A stretch of DNA of 64,000 bases, taken from Basidiobolus meristosporus CBS 931.73 (lineage: Eukaryota; Basidiobolomycota; Basidiobolomycetes; Basidiobolales; Basidiobolaceae). Below are positions 1 to 11,558 of this stretch, piece by piece. The notes beneath the pieces are model-generated. The model was not told the DNA's origin and did not search any database. It saw only the letters and a list, made by a program, of their open reading frames with translations. Every line of letters begins with the position of its first letter. Position 1 is the stretch's first letter. Location: the NCBI GenBank assembly GCA_002104905.1, contig MCFE01000127.1, positions 62,001 to 126,000 of the forward strand, in the 5' to 3' direction. A program made the position numbers and the translations under genes.

Positions 1-413
1 GTGCATATTCTCTGACCTACATGTATGTATATATATTGAGTAAAAGGCCATTTTGCGTGAACAGATTTCGCAACATACCTTATTGGTAGAAGCTTGCAAT
101 TCATCAACAGATTGAAGTAACATATCAGAGGCGCTCTTGTATTCTTCCAAAAGGTAGTAATACCCAACTCCGCCTGCACAAGTCAAACCGAACAAGAAGC
201 CCATGAATCTACGAATAATCAAGATTGTTATTTTCTAGCCTTATGGAACAGAATAGATCAAAGTAACTCTCACCCTCCCCGGAAGCTTCCGGTTTTCTTG
301 ACAACAATTTTAGGAGGAGTAGCTACACGCTCAGTGAAGCTCGAGCTAGCTTCCTGGAGCCGGGGTAAAGAAGTGGTAAATCTACGAGCGAGGACTTGAC
401 GGAAGGCGTTCAT
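1..413 (-). CDS. Small mitochondrial membrane protein, 3' end outside window
   Basis: Partial gene that runs off the left edge. Three exons can be joined in frame: 274-413 (ATG at 411-413), 79-208 and 1-16, with GT-AG introns between them. The predicted protein starts with an arginine- and serine-rich presequence (MNAFRQVLARRFTTSLPRLQ) typical of mitochondrial import. It continues with a basic TGSFRGG stretch, one glycine-rich hydrophobic segment (FLFGLTCAGGVGYYYLL) that should span the inner membrane once, and then an amphipathic helix (EEYKSASDMLLQSVDELQAS). This pattern resembles small conserved fungal mitochondrial proteins of unclear function. I see no catalytic motif. The targeting call is inferred from composition; the function is unknown. 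Confidence 0.7.
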
Positions 414-1521
414 TGTAAGGATACTTGAGGCTTGATATCTCGGTTATCAAATTTACACTCTTGTATTAGAAGCTGCTAAACTGGAAGCGCAATAATTGAT
501 ATGGAGCATATCTTCAATGAAATGATTGGATTCTCCATACCTTGATTGACCTTTCCCCAGCTTCCCCATCTTAGTTGGGGCAAGAAAAGTTGGTTAATAC
601 TCGGTTACTAGTTGAATTAAACCGACACGATTTGTAATCGACTTGAAAAACGCTGATAAGAGATCCAGGTGATGCGTGGATAGGGAGGAGCTAGCCACGA
701 GTAGATGAATGTTTATACCACCATTATGTAGTTAAAATAATCACTGAGGACCCATGTTATTTTGATGCATGTTAATTAAATAATGGTTATGCAGACTCTC
801 CGTCAACTTCAGGGCCAGGGCTCAAGAACCCGATCCTGTTCCCCGAGTTATTCCGGACCTGAACCAATTTGGATGTAAATTGGATACACTGGAGCAGACT
901 GGAACGGACTGGACATTGATTACGTTTATCGTGGTAGAGGCCATTCCGAGGCTAGTAAATATGTGGCCAACTTTAGCACCTTCATCCCACACTGATCACA
1001 TTGATCTACGTTTACGAAGATTCATACAACTTTCATGCTTTGGTATCCGAAGGCAGAGTAGCGTATAGACCCCCACATTGTAGCGCTGTGTGGTTTTTAA
1101 GGGAGAGTGTCCGCGCCCACTATAACAATTAGCTGGTCTTTCAATACTCTGCTGACGCCGAGGACTCTGGGAATATGTCATCGGGATTTCCAGTTCGGTA
1201 AATGGCAGGAGTACTGCGGGGAAATGGTTTATGACATTATAACCTATCTCTTACCTAGAACAGTAGGCAACCTAGCTTCTTCTAGACCAGCTAATGCCAG
1301 ACACTTATCTAAAATCTATATATTGCTTCACCTGAAATGGGTGACCTTCGTTTGGGATGCGATCCAAGGCCAAGCGTGGGCTTTCCAGAGATCTACCATT
1401 CGGACTCCACCATTAAAAAGGAAATTTTCGAAAGATCCAGCTCACTTGCAACCTAGATTTCAGTCATGCTCTGCCGATTTGATTTTTTAAGCTTGAAAAT
1501 CCGGCAGCCCTGATCTGGTCT
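414..1521. other. Intergenic, no supported gene
   Basis: About 1.1 kb between the mitochondrial protein gene (-) and the zinc-finger gene (+), so it holds two divergent promoters. A 127-codon open frame at 1107-1490 (+) has no recognisable domain or start context and was not called. Nothing else is supported. Confidence 0.5.
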
Positions 1522-1525
1522 GATG

Positions 1526-1533
1526 TATATAAA
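1526..1533 (+). promoter_or_regulatory. TATA box of the CreA/Mig1-like gene
   Basis: TATATAAA lies 89 bases upstream of the ATG at 1622. Its position argues against the in-frame upstream methionine at 1523, which lies before the expected transcription start. Confidence 0.6.
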
Positions 1534-1621
1534 GCCGTTGTGTAGATGCAGTCAGTTCTCTCCGTCGCCATTAGCAATCATTTCTCAGTTTCAGTTGCAC
1601 CACCAAGACCACTTCACTGCT

Positions 1622-2131
1622 ATGGATAAAACAAAGAGCCACCGCCCCTATAAGTGCCCAATGTGCGAAAAAGCATTTTATCGGTTGGAGCACCGCACAC
1701 GCCATATCCGGATACATACTGGTGAAAAGCCTCACCAGTGTACGGTTCCTAATTGTGGGAAACGGTTTTCAAGATCCGATGAGCTTGTGAGACATCAACG
1801 TATTCACAACAAGGCCTCAAAGAAGTCACGTCTAAACAGCCAACCACCCAACACACCTATATCTCAGATGTCCTATTTGTCTGCAAGATCAGAGTTTATG
1901 CCCAGCCCATCTTTGAGTCCAGCCCTGTCTTCATGTTCCTCCGATTCAGACGATGCCATCAAAGAGCATCTCCTCAACTCAAGTAATGTGCAATTGTTTC
2001 CAACTTACTCGCCGATAGTCTACAGTTACCGCGCCATCCCCAAGGAAAATCACGTAACATTGCCCAGCTTCTCAGAGCTGATGAAGAGCCTCTCTTGTGA
2101 TTCCAAACATTGCTATGCGTTAAGAAATTGA
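1622..2131 (+). CDS. CreA/Mig1-type C2H2 zinc-finger repressor, short form
   Basis: Single-exon gene of 169 aa. Two adjacent C2H2 fingers sit at the very N-terminus: C12, C15, H28, H32 and C40, C45, H58, H62, joined by the TGEKPHQC linker. The finger sequence, including [14 protein letters not shown] in finger 2, is that of the glucose-repression regulators CreA/Mig1, which bind GC-rich promoter sites. After a basic stretch (KASKKSR) the protein is serine/proline-rich with no other domain. It is much shorter than typical CreA (about 400 aa), so target range and co-repressor contacts may differ. The start is chosen at 1622 because of the TATA box at 1526. A polyadenylation-like AATAAA lies near 2240. 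DNA-binding role is well supported by family; the specific carbon-repression role is inferred. Confidence 0.85.
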   Translation: MDKTKSHRPYKCPMCEKAFYRLEHRTRHIRIHTGEKPHQCTVPNCGKRFSRSDELVRHQRIHNKASKKSRLNSQPPNTPISQMSYLSARSEFMPSPSLSPALSSCSSDSDDAIKEHLLNSSNVQLFPTYSPIVYSYRAIPKENHVTLPSFSELMKSLSCDSKHCYALRN

Positions 2132-2662
2132 GATTTGATCACCAAAACATTATGGTCCTCACAACCAGTTACTGAGGAGCCTGCCAATATAGATTGATGT
2201 AATTCACCTTGTGTATAGACCTAGAACCAATATAGAGTAATAAAATTGTTGATAATTAATTCTTGCCATGTCACTCGTATCTTGTTGGAATTGCTGAGTT
2301 GGCCCACATTCATTTTATTTATGCTATATCTAGGCTATATCTTGTGAAGTGCATCCATTGCTGCGTGCGACTTGTTACCAGAAATCTATCACCGTTATTA
2401 CTAATAATGGTGCAGGTGAAACAGTCCGCGTTTTGAATTCATAAACAATATTCACAAAAGATTCATATTTCAGAGACAACTCATTCACGAAAATAGGGAT
2501 TAGCGGGAAGTATCCCCTCATTGAAGGCACAAAAGCTACAGGTTGAAATCCCAATCAAAAATTAAATTGATACTTCCCAATTACGCTTTACTTCATCACT
2601 TCAACCAAAGTGGGGTGGAAGCCAACCCAGAATTCGAGTTGCATACAACCAGCAATATATTG
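2132..2662. other. 3' UTR of zinc-finger gene and upstream region of DDT gene
   Basis: About 530 bases. Contains an AATAAA near 2240 that fits the zinc-finger gene. The open frame extends upstream of 2663 to a TTG at 2543, but no ATG is available there. No other feature seen. Confidence 0.5.
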
Positions 2663-5600
2663 ATGGCTGATTCTCCTTTGCGTCCCTTGACAAAGCTTCC
2701 CTTACCGATATTGCCACCTATCCCTCCCAAAGAAAACGCCAATCTATACCAAATGAATACATCATCTTCAACGTCCAGAAGTGTGACTGTGATTGATTTA
2801 GAGGACGATGATTACCCCGAGAAGGCTGTATGTATTCCTGCTGTCGAAAGTACGAGCAGAAATGCGCCCCTCAAAGACAAAATTAAAAGCACGCGTGTTT
2901 CTGGAGCAGACGGACAGTCAGTCACCCCACAGAGGAATTCACTTCATAATTATTTTCAAACACAGCATTCTTCCAAGAAAAACGTCGACGATACTAAGGT
3001 TGGTGATTGTACTTCTTGGAAACCAGCTTTTCTTATGAACAGCCTTTACTTATAAAGTTGCCATGTAGTCGCAAATGTCAACACCTCATACATCTCAATT
3101 AATCCAGATTATAGATTCCTCCGAAGACGAAGTATTTCTATTTAGTTTGCTTGGAGGCTAATGTAATTGTATATTTAACCTGCTGTTTGGCTCAATAGGT
3201 TATCTCTTTTCCTTCCGCAATTTCATTACATTCCTCACCTGCTCCCGAGCGACATGCCACCTCTATACCTTCGACACGGTCTTCCCCAGTACCTATGGTA
3301 TATATGATACTACTCGATGATGATACCGACACTTCTTAATCGCGAAATACTTTAGGGGAAAAACACCTTTGGGAAGAAGACAGATTTACGCGATTATCTA
3401 CAACCCGGTGTTCCGAAATTGCCTCCGATAAGTGACGACCTAGATCCAATACTGTTGCCGTATAGTGCTCCCCTTCCGACATTTAAAGAGTTGAATATTC
3501 CCAATGATGACCTTCATCTTACAATGGATGAATGGGCACAGCTGATGGTTATCCATGATTTCTTTCATAAGTTCTCAACAGACATCTTGCATATGGAGCC
3601 GGACGTATACTCTTATGGTAACAGTCCGAGCATACGAACATCTCAGCATTTATTAACTAAAGCCATCCCGCTTCTTTAGAGATATTGGAAGACCTCATCT
3701 GCAACACATGTACTGTAAATGAAAATGGCATCCGATTCATTTGTAATTTGATCGAGTTTATCGAGTCTGAGGAGCATTATCAAGATTCTCCACAGCTGCC
3801 ACCTGTTAGCCCGGTGAACTTCCAATGGTACATCGGTGAAATTCTCCCAGATAAATCGAATGTATTCGCAACCACTGAGTTCCCTGAAATCCCTCCCAGG
3901 GAAAGGCTGAAGGCCCTCAATTATCTAGTTGATCTCGCCCTAGACACTGACCAATTTAGCCAGTACCTGCATGCTGGAGTAGACGAGCGAATAGCTCAGT
4001 TAAAGAAAGAAAAGCGGGAGCGCACCGAGACTAGACGTCAACTAGAAACTCAAATATCTGATTTGACCAGAAATATCCAAGCTGCTGAAAAAGGTGTTGT
4101 CGAAATACAAGAGGAATTGATGCGTTTAGCCAAATGTCATTTGAATGATGAGACAGGCGATGATACTAATGAGGAGGACTCTGAGGGCGGTAGCGAGGCT
4201 CAGCCTATGTCTCATGACGAAGGAAATGCCGAAGCTCAAGAAAAGCAAAGGCCTCGCGATGAGCGAACATCTCGACAAAAAGTTTTGGCCGAAGAAAAGT
4301 CCAAAAAGAAGCTGGTAGCTACCTTAAAAGGTAAATGCACCAAGTTAACCAGGGATATCGAAAAAATGATACGACAACGTGAAGGCAAAAGAAAGTCGAT
4401 ATTGGAGCTCAATTCGAAAGATGTTTTACATCAATCACAAGTCGAAGCCGTATCTTCAAAGTACCGTGGTGGGATTATTCCTAGTCGAGGGACCATGGCC
4501 ACTTCACAGGAAATGTTGCTAATTGGCTATGACCGATACGCCCGGGCCTACTGGCATTGGAAACCCCTTGGCGGAATTATTATTGAAGAACACAAATACC
4601 CTCAAAAGAGAGTAAATCTCGGTAGTTCAGTGCCGGACGGAAGTCAAGACCTTTCAGCTAAAGAAAGTGATGGCAAAGTGAATACTGACCATAGAGAGCC
4701 AGGGTCAAAGTGGTATTACATGGACGATAGCAGACAACTTCTGCTACTGATTAGACCTTTGAACAACCGTGGCATTCGTGAAAAGAGCCTCCGATCAATG
4801 CTAACGTCGATCAGACCAATGTTTATAAGCTCGTTGGAGAAATTCCGTAGCTGGCTCAAGAAAGAGATTGGACACCCGTATGTTCAGAGCCAAATGTATC
4901 CCGAGTCCGATGCTGCTGGAGCGATAATTGAGGAGCATCAACTACCTGTGGATAAAAAGCCTCTGGAAGACGAACCAGCAGCAGAGAAAATTGGTGAATT
5001 CCTGGCTGAAGTTTCATCTGATACCAAGCAAGAGAAAATGGTTGATGGTGCTCCAAATGAAATTCCGAAACAGCCTCACGGCGTCGTGGAGCCAACGGTT
5101 TATATACGACATCTTAAAGATTCAATCCACCAGCAAATTGATCAGCTTGGCACCATACTGTTTGCAATGATTAAGAGGGCCCCATTGCCCAAAATCAATC
5201 CAGACTCGATGGTAGAGGAGTACCTCAAACATGTCAAGCAATTGTTCTCGCATATCCACAATATTAGCGACCATAATTTATCGAAACTCCCGGTTGAATC
5301 GAAGAAACGCGTCCGTTGGTTACGAACTACCAACTTCCATGAAGACTTTGATGAGAATATCAAGACCTATTCATCGCTCAACGTGAATCTTGAAATGTGT
5401 ATCAAAGATATTGAGAATTATGGATTAACCAAGGAAGAACCACCAGAAGATGAGCATCAAGAGACCTCCAGCACAAAGCAAGATCGCTCAGTTAATTTGC
5501 GGGATCGAAAGGCCCGTAATAAACCCAAGGAGAATGTCAACCCGAGCGAGAGTGAAGACGATATTTTGATACAAAGGAGGTCTACTCGACGCACTACCAG

Positions 5601-5919
5601 AAACGTCCGAGATGACCGTGCATCAAACGATGAAGATGGATCGCGCAAAAACTCAAATGCCGTGAGGTCAACTTCGCCAGAAAGAAGCCGTAAGTTGCGG
5701 ACACGCAGAACGGCACAACAAACCAGCAACCTTAACAGGAGTTTGGAATCAGTGACCAGAGGCGAAAGCTCAATTGTGACTAGACGAACAAGAAACAGCC
5801 AATTGAAAAGACCCCGAGATAATGAGGCCGATGGTATGGATGCATCTATTTCTAGAAGAAAATTGAGACCTCGGAGAGATATAACCTATAATGCCACCGT
5901 TGACCTTCACGAATCATGA
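2663..5919 (+). CDS. DDT/WHIM-domain chromatin-remodelling subunit
   Basis: Five exons solved in frame: 2663-2998, 3108-3131 (a 24-nt microexon), 3199-3297, 3356-3617 and 3680-5919, giving 986 aa. The N-terminus is disordered and contains a SUMO-interaction-like VTVIDLEDDD stretch. A DDT-like helical region follows (about residues 205-265, with WAQLMVIHDFFHKFS), then a WHIM1-like segment with PPRERLKALNYLVDLAL. Next come a coiled coil rich in K/E/R (about 330-450) and a WHIM2/WSD-like motif, GYDRYARAYWHWKPLGGI, near 520. The C-terminal 200 residues are basic and Arg-rich. Proteins with this order (ACF1, Itc1, Ioc3-like) act as ISWI partners that measure linker DNA between nucleosomes. No N-terminal WAC domain or PHD finger is visible, so the exact complex is uncertain. 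Confidence 0.8.
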
Positions 5920-6246
5920 AGGGTATTCACATGCCCAATCCTCTATGTAATTCTTTGACCTTGACACGATCATATCGTTGTTTCTGTAATTTTTTTGGAA
6001 GATCACCTGGAATAAGGTGCGACTCCTTGATTGCTAAGTGCTGCTGACTCTTCATTATCTTGCCAACATCTCTTCGTAATAGAAATAAACCACCGACATT
6101 AATAGATTCTCCATCAGTTGATAACAACATTATTTATGTACTCGGTTGCCTTTATGAGCATCTTGGTCTCGTAGGCCGCATTTAGTCACCTTTGGAAATA
6201 CAACATAAAGCTAGCGTAAAACAAAGTATTGATAGTAAAGAGTACG
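5920..6246. other. Convergent 3' ends
   Basis: About 330 bases between the DDT gene (+) and the lysine-rich nuclear protein gene (-). It should hold both 3' UTRs. A short open frame on the minus strand (5927-6130) shows no protein-like pattern. Confidence 0.5.
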
Positions 6247-7018
6247 TTATTCTAGGTCGCGATAGGATGTACGGCCACCTCTAGTTCTACGACTAGATTT
6301 TATAATTAAGCTAGTATCCAAATCTTCTAATTCCTCCTCCAATGCTAGGTCCTCTTCAGACCCTGAATCGTCGCTTCCGTGGTGTTTCTTGGGTTTCTGG
6401 GAGAGAACATCAAAAAATGGCGATTGGACAAGTCCAATAAACAAACCCTACCTTCTCCTTCTTGGACTTCTCTTTCTTGGCGGAACCTTTCTTTCCACGT
6501 TTCTTTGGTTTCTCCTCCTCCTCCTCCGACTCAAAGGAAAGATTATCATCCGAACCAGAAATATCTAACGAAACGACAAGTTTGAGAACATGGCTAGCCA
6601 ACAAATCACCTGTCTGACAAACCATCTTGCTCTTCTTCTGAGTTCACCAAGAATCCATCATCCATATCATATTCATCTTCATTTAGATTGCGCTCTCGAG
6701 TGGAAAGCTGAGGTTTGCGTTGAGGAGGTGAACTGCGACGAATAGGGAATGTTGACTTGGCCTTGACTTTCACGGCCTTGGCTGGAGATTTATTAGAAGA
6801 CGACTTGGCTACTACTTTTTCAGTGGAGGGTTTCTTCACTCTAAAGAAAGAAGCCGCATCAACAGTGGAGATTAGAAAGAGTCTGTTTAGCAAGTCGGAA
6901 AACAAGCCGATCTGGCCACATACTTCTTAGTGAGTGGCTTTTCCTTCTCCTGGTCAGCATTTTCCGCCTCTGCACGACGCTTTGCCGCCAGAGCCTGTAA
7001 CTTACTCTTTCTATCCAT
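6247..7018 (-). CDS. Charged nuclear protein of unknown function
   Basis: Four exons join in frame: 6924-7018, 6623-6840, 6452-6564 and 6247-6396, giving 191 aa. The protein is low in complexity: a basic N-terminus (RKSKLQALAAKRRAEAE), a Lys/Ser/Pro-rich part with likely nuclear localisation signals (KKRGKKGSAKKEKSKKEK) and acidic Asp/Glu/Ser patches (DEYDMDDGF, ESEEEEE). The tail is RRTRGGRTSYRDLE. The composition suggests a chromatin or RNA-associated nuclear factor, but no family is recognised. It converges on the DDT gene with about 330 bases between the stops. Splice sites are good and the frame is open throughout, so I treat it as real. Confidence 0.65.
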
Positions 7019-7604
7019 CAGTGTGGTGACCTGTACAAGCTAGCTCTCAAGCTTCGCAGTATTAAATTGACCAGGGCAAAAAAATGCATTTTTTCAAAGC
7101 AAATGACCCTATCGAGCACTGAATTTTATATGCAAATATCATTCCCATCAATTTCCCTCTCTCTGCCTCAAAATCTACCCAAGTTATGCTAAACCTGGAT
7201 TTCACTTCGGAGGAACCATATCCCCCACCTGTTTTGCCTAGTGGTACAAGCCTGGTCTATAAATAACCTCCATTTTTTGATATCCACTTCCAGTGAGTTG
7301 CCCTCATACGAAGCTTCCCATATTTATCTGAGATGATCTTGGCTCCGGAGGGAACCATAGTCCAGGCTTGTCCAAAGTAATGTGCCACGCCATTAGCATA
7401 CGAATGGGTGTGGGCATAGGAATCCCCATTTGGTGAGGCATCAACACAGGAAAATTTTCTCCCAATGGATGGGGAGTTTGGGAATTAGTCTGATTTAATG
7501 AATAGTTGGATGAAAACAGTTCTCAAAACTGAAAATTATGGAGAAAGTGAAATATATTGAAAAATAGATGCTAGTCAATGGTTATTAAATATTCTGCTTA
7601 AGAA
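7019..7604. other. Intergenic, no gene seen
   Basis: About 590 AT-rich bases between the promoter of the lysine-rich protein gene and the 3' end of the Crh gene. No supported feature. Confidence 0.5.
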
Positions 7605-8933
7605 TTAATTTAAAATGCGGGCAACACCAGCAGCAAGGATCAAAGGCAGGGATCCTGCATACAAGAGAGAACCACTGCTCTTGCCTGCGGTGGTGGACTT
7701 GTCGTTATTGTGGTTGTTAAGGGAGTCACCAGGGTTGTTGTTGGTAGGTTGAGGGCTACCAGTGCCAAGAGTAGTAACAGCAGTAGCCTTAGTTGATTGA
7801 GTAGGGGTGGTCCAAGCAACGGTTTCGTTACCACCATATTTGCACTCGATTTTAACCCAATCAACATACATGCTGTAAACACGGTTAGGGTCAGACCAGT
7901 CAGTCTCACCTCCGGCCCATTCCTTTGTTCCTTCACTTCCACGACCACCGTCCCAGATACCTAGCTGGATACGAGCCATACGCTGAGGATACAAGTAGGC
8001 ATTTGTAGTGGCGTTCAGGGTTCTAGCCTTGTCAACGGTACGAACGACCTTGTCATCAACAGACCATGTGATGTAGTCTGGCTGCCATTCAATAGCGTAT
8101 GTATGGAAATCTTCGGCAGTATTAGCTCCAACTTCATGTTTTTCACCGTTGGAGAAATCGTGATCATTTCCGTAGTAGTAGTTGGACTCGACGCGGGTAG
8201 GGTATCCACCAACCCACTCGAAATCAATCTCATCACCTTCAAAGTTACGGACCTGAAAAATAATACATGTTCAATTCTAGAACGCCATGAATGGAGAATC
8301 ACATAAATGACGTACGATGAAGGAGGAGACAACGCCTTTGCTGGTGGAGGCGCTCTTGACTCTGGCAGAAACTTTACCATAATCAAACCATCTGAGAGGA
8401 CGGTAAGAATCATACTTCATGAATATCGTATATGCTACACTCTACCTAACCGCAGAAACAGTGGCACCGAATCCTTGGGTGTTGCCGAAGCTGTTCACTT
8501 TACTGTCAAGAGGCATGAAAAGGACTAATTGTCCGTTTTCGGCGCGAACGTTGGAAGGTGTGAAGTCAGAGGTCCAATCGGCGACAGCTGGATCCCCAGT
8601 GAAGTTGGTACCAGCAATCTTAGGGTTATCAAACTCATGGAGAGCGTTGACACATAGGGCTCTAGGGTAGCAGCTTTGTGGAGAGAAACTATCTTGTGGA
8701 CGACAGTTTTGTGGCGCACAGAAAAGGGAGTCATTACTACACCAGCCATCTTTACAGCAAGGGGCTTCGGCAGGGCAGTTTGCTTTGAAGTTCTCACAAA
8801 TGGCGCTGATCTGGGTCGTCCCAATAGCCAAAATTCCAACCGCAGCGAACAGTTTCTATGAAAAGTAGTTTTAAAACATTAGATATAGGACACGAAGGCA
8901 GATGGTAGTCCGAAAACGAACCTTGAAAGACAT
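7605..8933 (-). CDS. Crh-type GH16 chitin/glucan transglycosylase, GPI-anchored
   Basis: Four exons: 8922-8933, 8446-8855, 8316-8391 and 7605-8252, giving 381 aa. An N-terminal signal peptide (MSFKKLFAAVGILAIGTTQISA) precedes a cysteine-rich chitin-binding-like module (CPAEAPCCKDGWC). The GH16 catalytic domain follows, with the ExDxE signature DEIDFEW: E174 nucleophile, D176 and E178 acid/base. The C-terminus is a Thr/Ser/Asn-rich spacer ending in a hydrophobic tail (GSLPLILAAGVARIL) after a small-residue site, which fits GPI anchoring. Crh1/Utr2/Crh2 enzymes work outside the plasma membrane and cross-link chitin to beta-glucan. All key residues are present. The SAVRWFDYGK junction fixes the second intron. 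A TATA box lies about 48 bases upstream of the ATG. Confidence 0.92.
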
Positions 8934-8978
8934 GTTAAGGTAGGATGTTCTATGATACTCATGAGGGCAATGGGGCTC

Positions 8979-8987
8979 CTTATATGC
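8979..8987 (-). promoter_or_regulatory. TATA box of Crh gene
   Basis: CATATAAGG on the minus strand, about 48 bases upstream of the ATG at 8933. It supports the short first exon (12 coding bases). Confidence 0.5.
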
Positions 8988-9149
8988 GTTGGGAATTTGT
9001 GAGGGGTATCGAACATCTCTCTAGTTCTTCCTATACTCTCTTGCAACAACGCAGCCGAATATGGAGTCTGGGTGGTACCAAAGAAATTGTTGGCACAGTT
9101 AGTGATCTAGTGGTTACTGATTTGGAGGGCCAGTCGTCAGCGAGAAATT

Positions 9150-11558
9150 AGGAGTAACGTGCATCATTTGCCAATGATTTGGAAAATAAGCTTCAATTCT
9201 TAATTAATGTGAAAGAATGGGATTAGGCTAGATACCAATTTGATAATTATCCAACATGAATCACTCCTGTTTTGGGCGACCACGATGTCTTATTTGAAAC
9301 ATCGAATCAAACCCAAACTAAAATTAAATTACTTTAGAAAATGAAAGTTTTCTACACATCACGATTGCATTCACAGTACATTCCATAGAATTACGAGCCC
9401 AATCCACATTAATGCATACTACGAGGTGACGATGGGTTCGTAGAAGGGTGGGAGCCTGATTGATGTTGGTGGTTGGTTTATTTACATCTGACGCGAAAGG
9501 AAATTCCTTTATGAGCAGATGCTCGGGAAGAAAGTTGGCGTTTTTAATGACATTGCTTTAGGTGGCTTCATGTGATCTACTACACGATGGGTGTTGTTTT
9601 CAGCACGAATGCTCGGTATATTCTCGCTGCCTCAGGCCCTTTTTGAGCTGTGAAAAAATTACGGACTATATACTACCTAGTGTTCTACCTTTGAATAACC
9701 TCAGCAATGCAAGGCTAGAACACAACCGAGCTGATGGCGCACATGCAGCAGTTATGGCGCCGCACTAGATTTGTGTCTGTGGAACTCGTGCTATTTTTAG
9801 ATGGTGAACTTTTTTTCCTCCTCAGAATCCAATCTAAATTTGAAGCGATAATCATCCGATAAACAAATAAGGTTTAGATTGTATTGCACTGTTAACCCAA
9901 GAATTTCCGCGATCAAGTTAGATCCCAGCAAGAACAGCATAAATTGTTACTTGGGATCTTTGACACCAAGATGCTGGTGAGGTGGAGTGAATCGCAGCTG
10001 TAAGTTGTAGTACGAATCAATATGCTCCTCGCGCTGTTAATACAATTGAGTACAGAAAAAACCATTCATTTGCATCTCTTCTCAGCAGCGTCATTTTAGG
10101 CGATTTAATCAAGATTAGGATTTTACCACACTAGCTGTAAGGGGTGAAACAGTTGTAACAGCTATTGTATCCAGTCTTTCTGCATATGATAGATGTTCAA
10201 GTATGCAAAGCCTGACGAAACGTAAGGTTTTAGCCAAGGTCAATTTTTCCAACTGAAGCTATGATCTATTCGCCTATGTACCAATGACAACTCTATACCC
10301 TTCAAGTACTCACTTACATTCCACCTATGACGGGACTTTGCGCGTTTGAGTTGTCAGGTCCGTATAGCTTCATCTGGTTTATTCGTGAGATCAGATAGAA
10401 CATATGTAGATGTGTGATGTTATCAATGTCTACATGCATCCATCCAGCATAGAGACCAGGAAATCTAATTTCCATAAATAATATAAAATTCGTTTAGACA
10501 ATGGTTAGTCCTGCTTCGCCCAAACCATCATAGATTAACTCGAAGTGGAATTGTTCGCATAATATTCTACATAGAATTGCGGCTAATTGTTAATGAAAGC
10601 AAATCAATATTCTTTTGTTAATGATTTCGATGGTTTTATGTATAATTATTTGCCGGTACCAGAATATCTATCTCTGAACTCGATGATATTTTCAAAAATG
10701 CATCTAGATTCACCGAAGAGGAAGGCAAGCTAGATTTTGTACCCAAAAAGGAGACCAAGTGGCATGCCCATCCACAACGATTTTCCGTATTGTTCTTACA
10801 ATATATTGGGTGTAAACTATCAAAGGGGATCGTAGAATATATGGTTGGGGTGAATCTCATCTAGTGCGGATCGGAAAATCATGCTCACTTTATATCTGAC
10901 CTGTAAGGATATACAACGATCTGGTGGCTCGATACTGACGATAAGATTGCCCCTGTCTCCAGCAGAAAACCAGATTGACTATCAAGTAGAAAATTGTTGC
11001 AAAAGCCCTTTGATGTGCAGTCACGGTTGTAGTTAGAAGGTCTGTAGAGTACTAGGGAGACAGTGTGCGTTGTGGTTCCTCAGATCGAATTTGTGCATTG
11101 CATCTAACCGAGATCGGTGATCCGATTAGCTAGGTCTCAAGGCTGTTCATGAGTTGACGTAATATGGAAATCGAATATAAAGGACGATTTGATATTAATA
11201 AAATTGGCTATTACATTGCCAGTAGGCTTAATAGGGAAATATCAGTTAACACTATTGACCAATTCGCCAAGATCGTGGTTGCATGAACGAATGTTTTCTT
11301 GATCATATAGTTTACATATAAACCGAGCTCTGAGCTAGGTATTCTGGTTTGTAGCCTCAGCTTTTCGGTTCGAGTAGTTTCCAGATTTGTTCTTGTCACT
11401 TATTTCCTGTAACCACTCTCTTGCTATTACTTCGAAAGTGGTTGCGAGTTACTTTGCCTTGAATTTCCTTACACTTTTCTAGGTTGACAGTGTGTTCTAG
11501 TGTACGCTTTTTTGTTTACATCGATACTGCGGGAGTTAGTCCTTGAAGATTTCTAATC
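9150..11558. other. 2.4-kb gene-poor region
   Basis: Lies between the divergent Crh (-) and GATA (+) genes. Open frames at 9562-9768 (+), 10636-10860 (-) and 11211-11399 (-) lack domains and splice support. One coding-like stretch without a start codon is noted at about 10641-10862 (+), see findings. I see no tRNA, repeat or transposon. The length suggests long regulatory sequence for the GATA gene. Confidence 0.45.

Noticed and set aside
1107..1490. 127-codon open frame on the plus strand
   Set aside because: No domain, hydrophobic pattern or splice context; it lies in the divergent promoter region of two clear genes.
8015..8413. 132-codon open frame on the minus strand inside the Crh gene
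   Set aside because: It runs across two Crh exons and an intron in another frame; the GH16 frame has the catalytic DEIDFEW motif and good splice sites.
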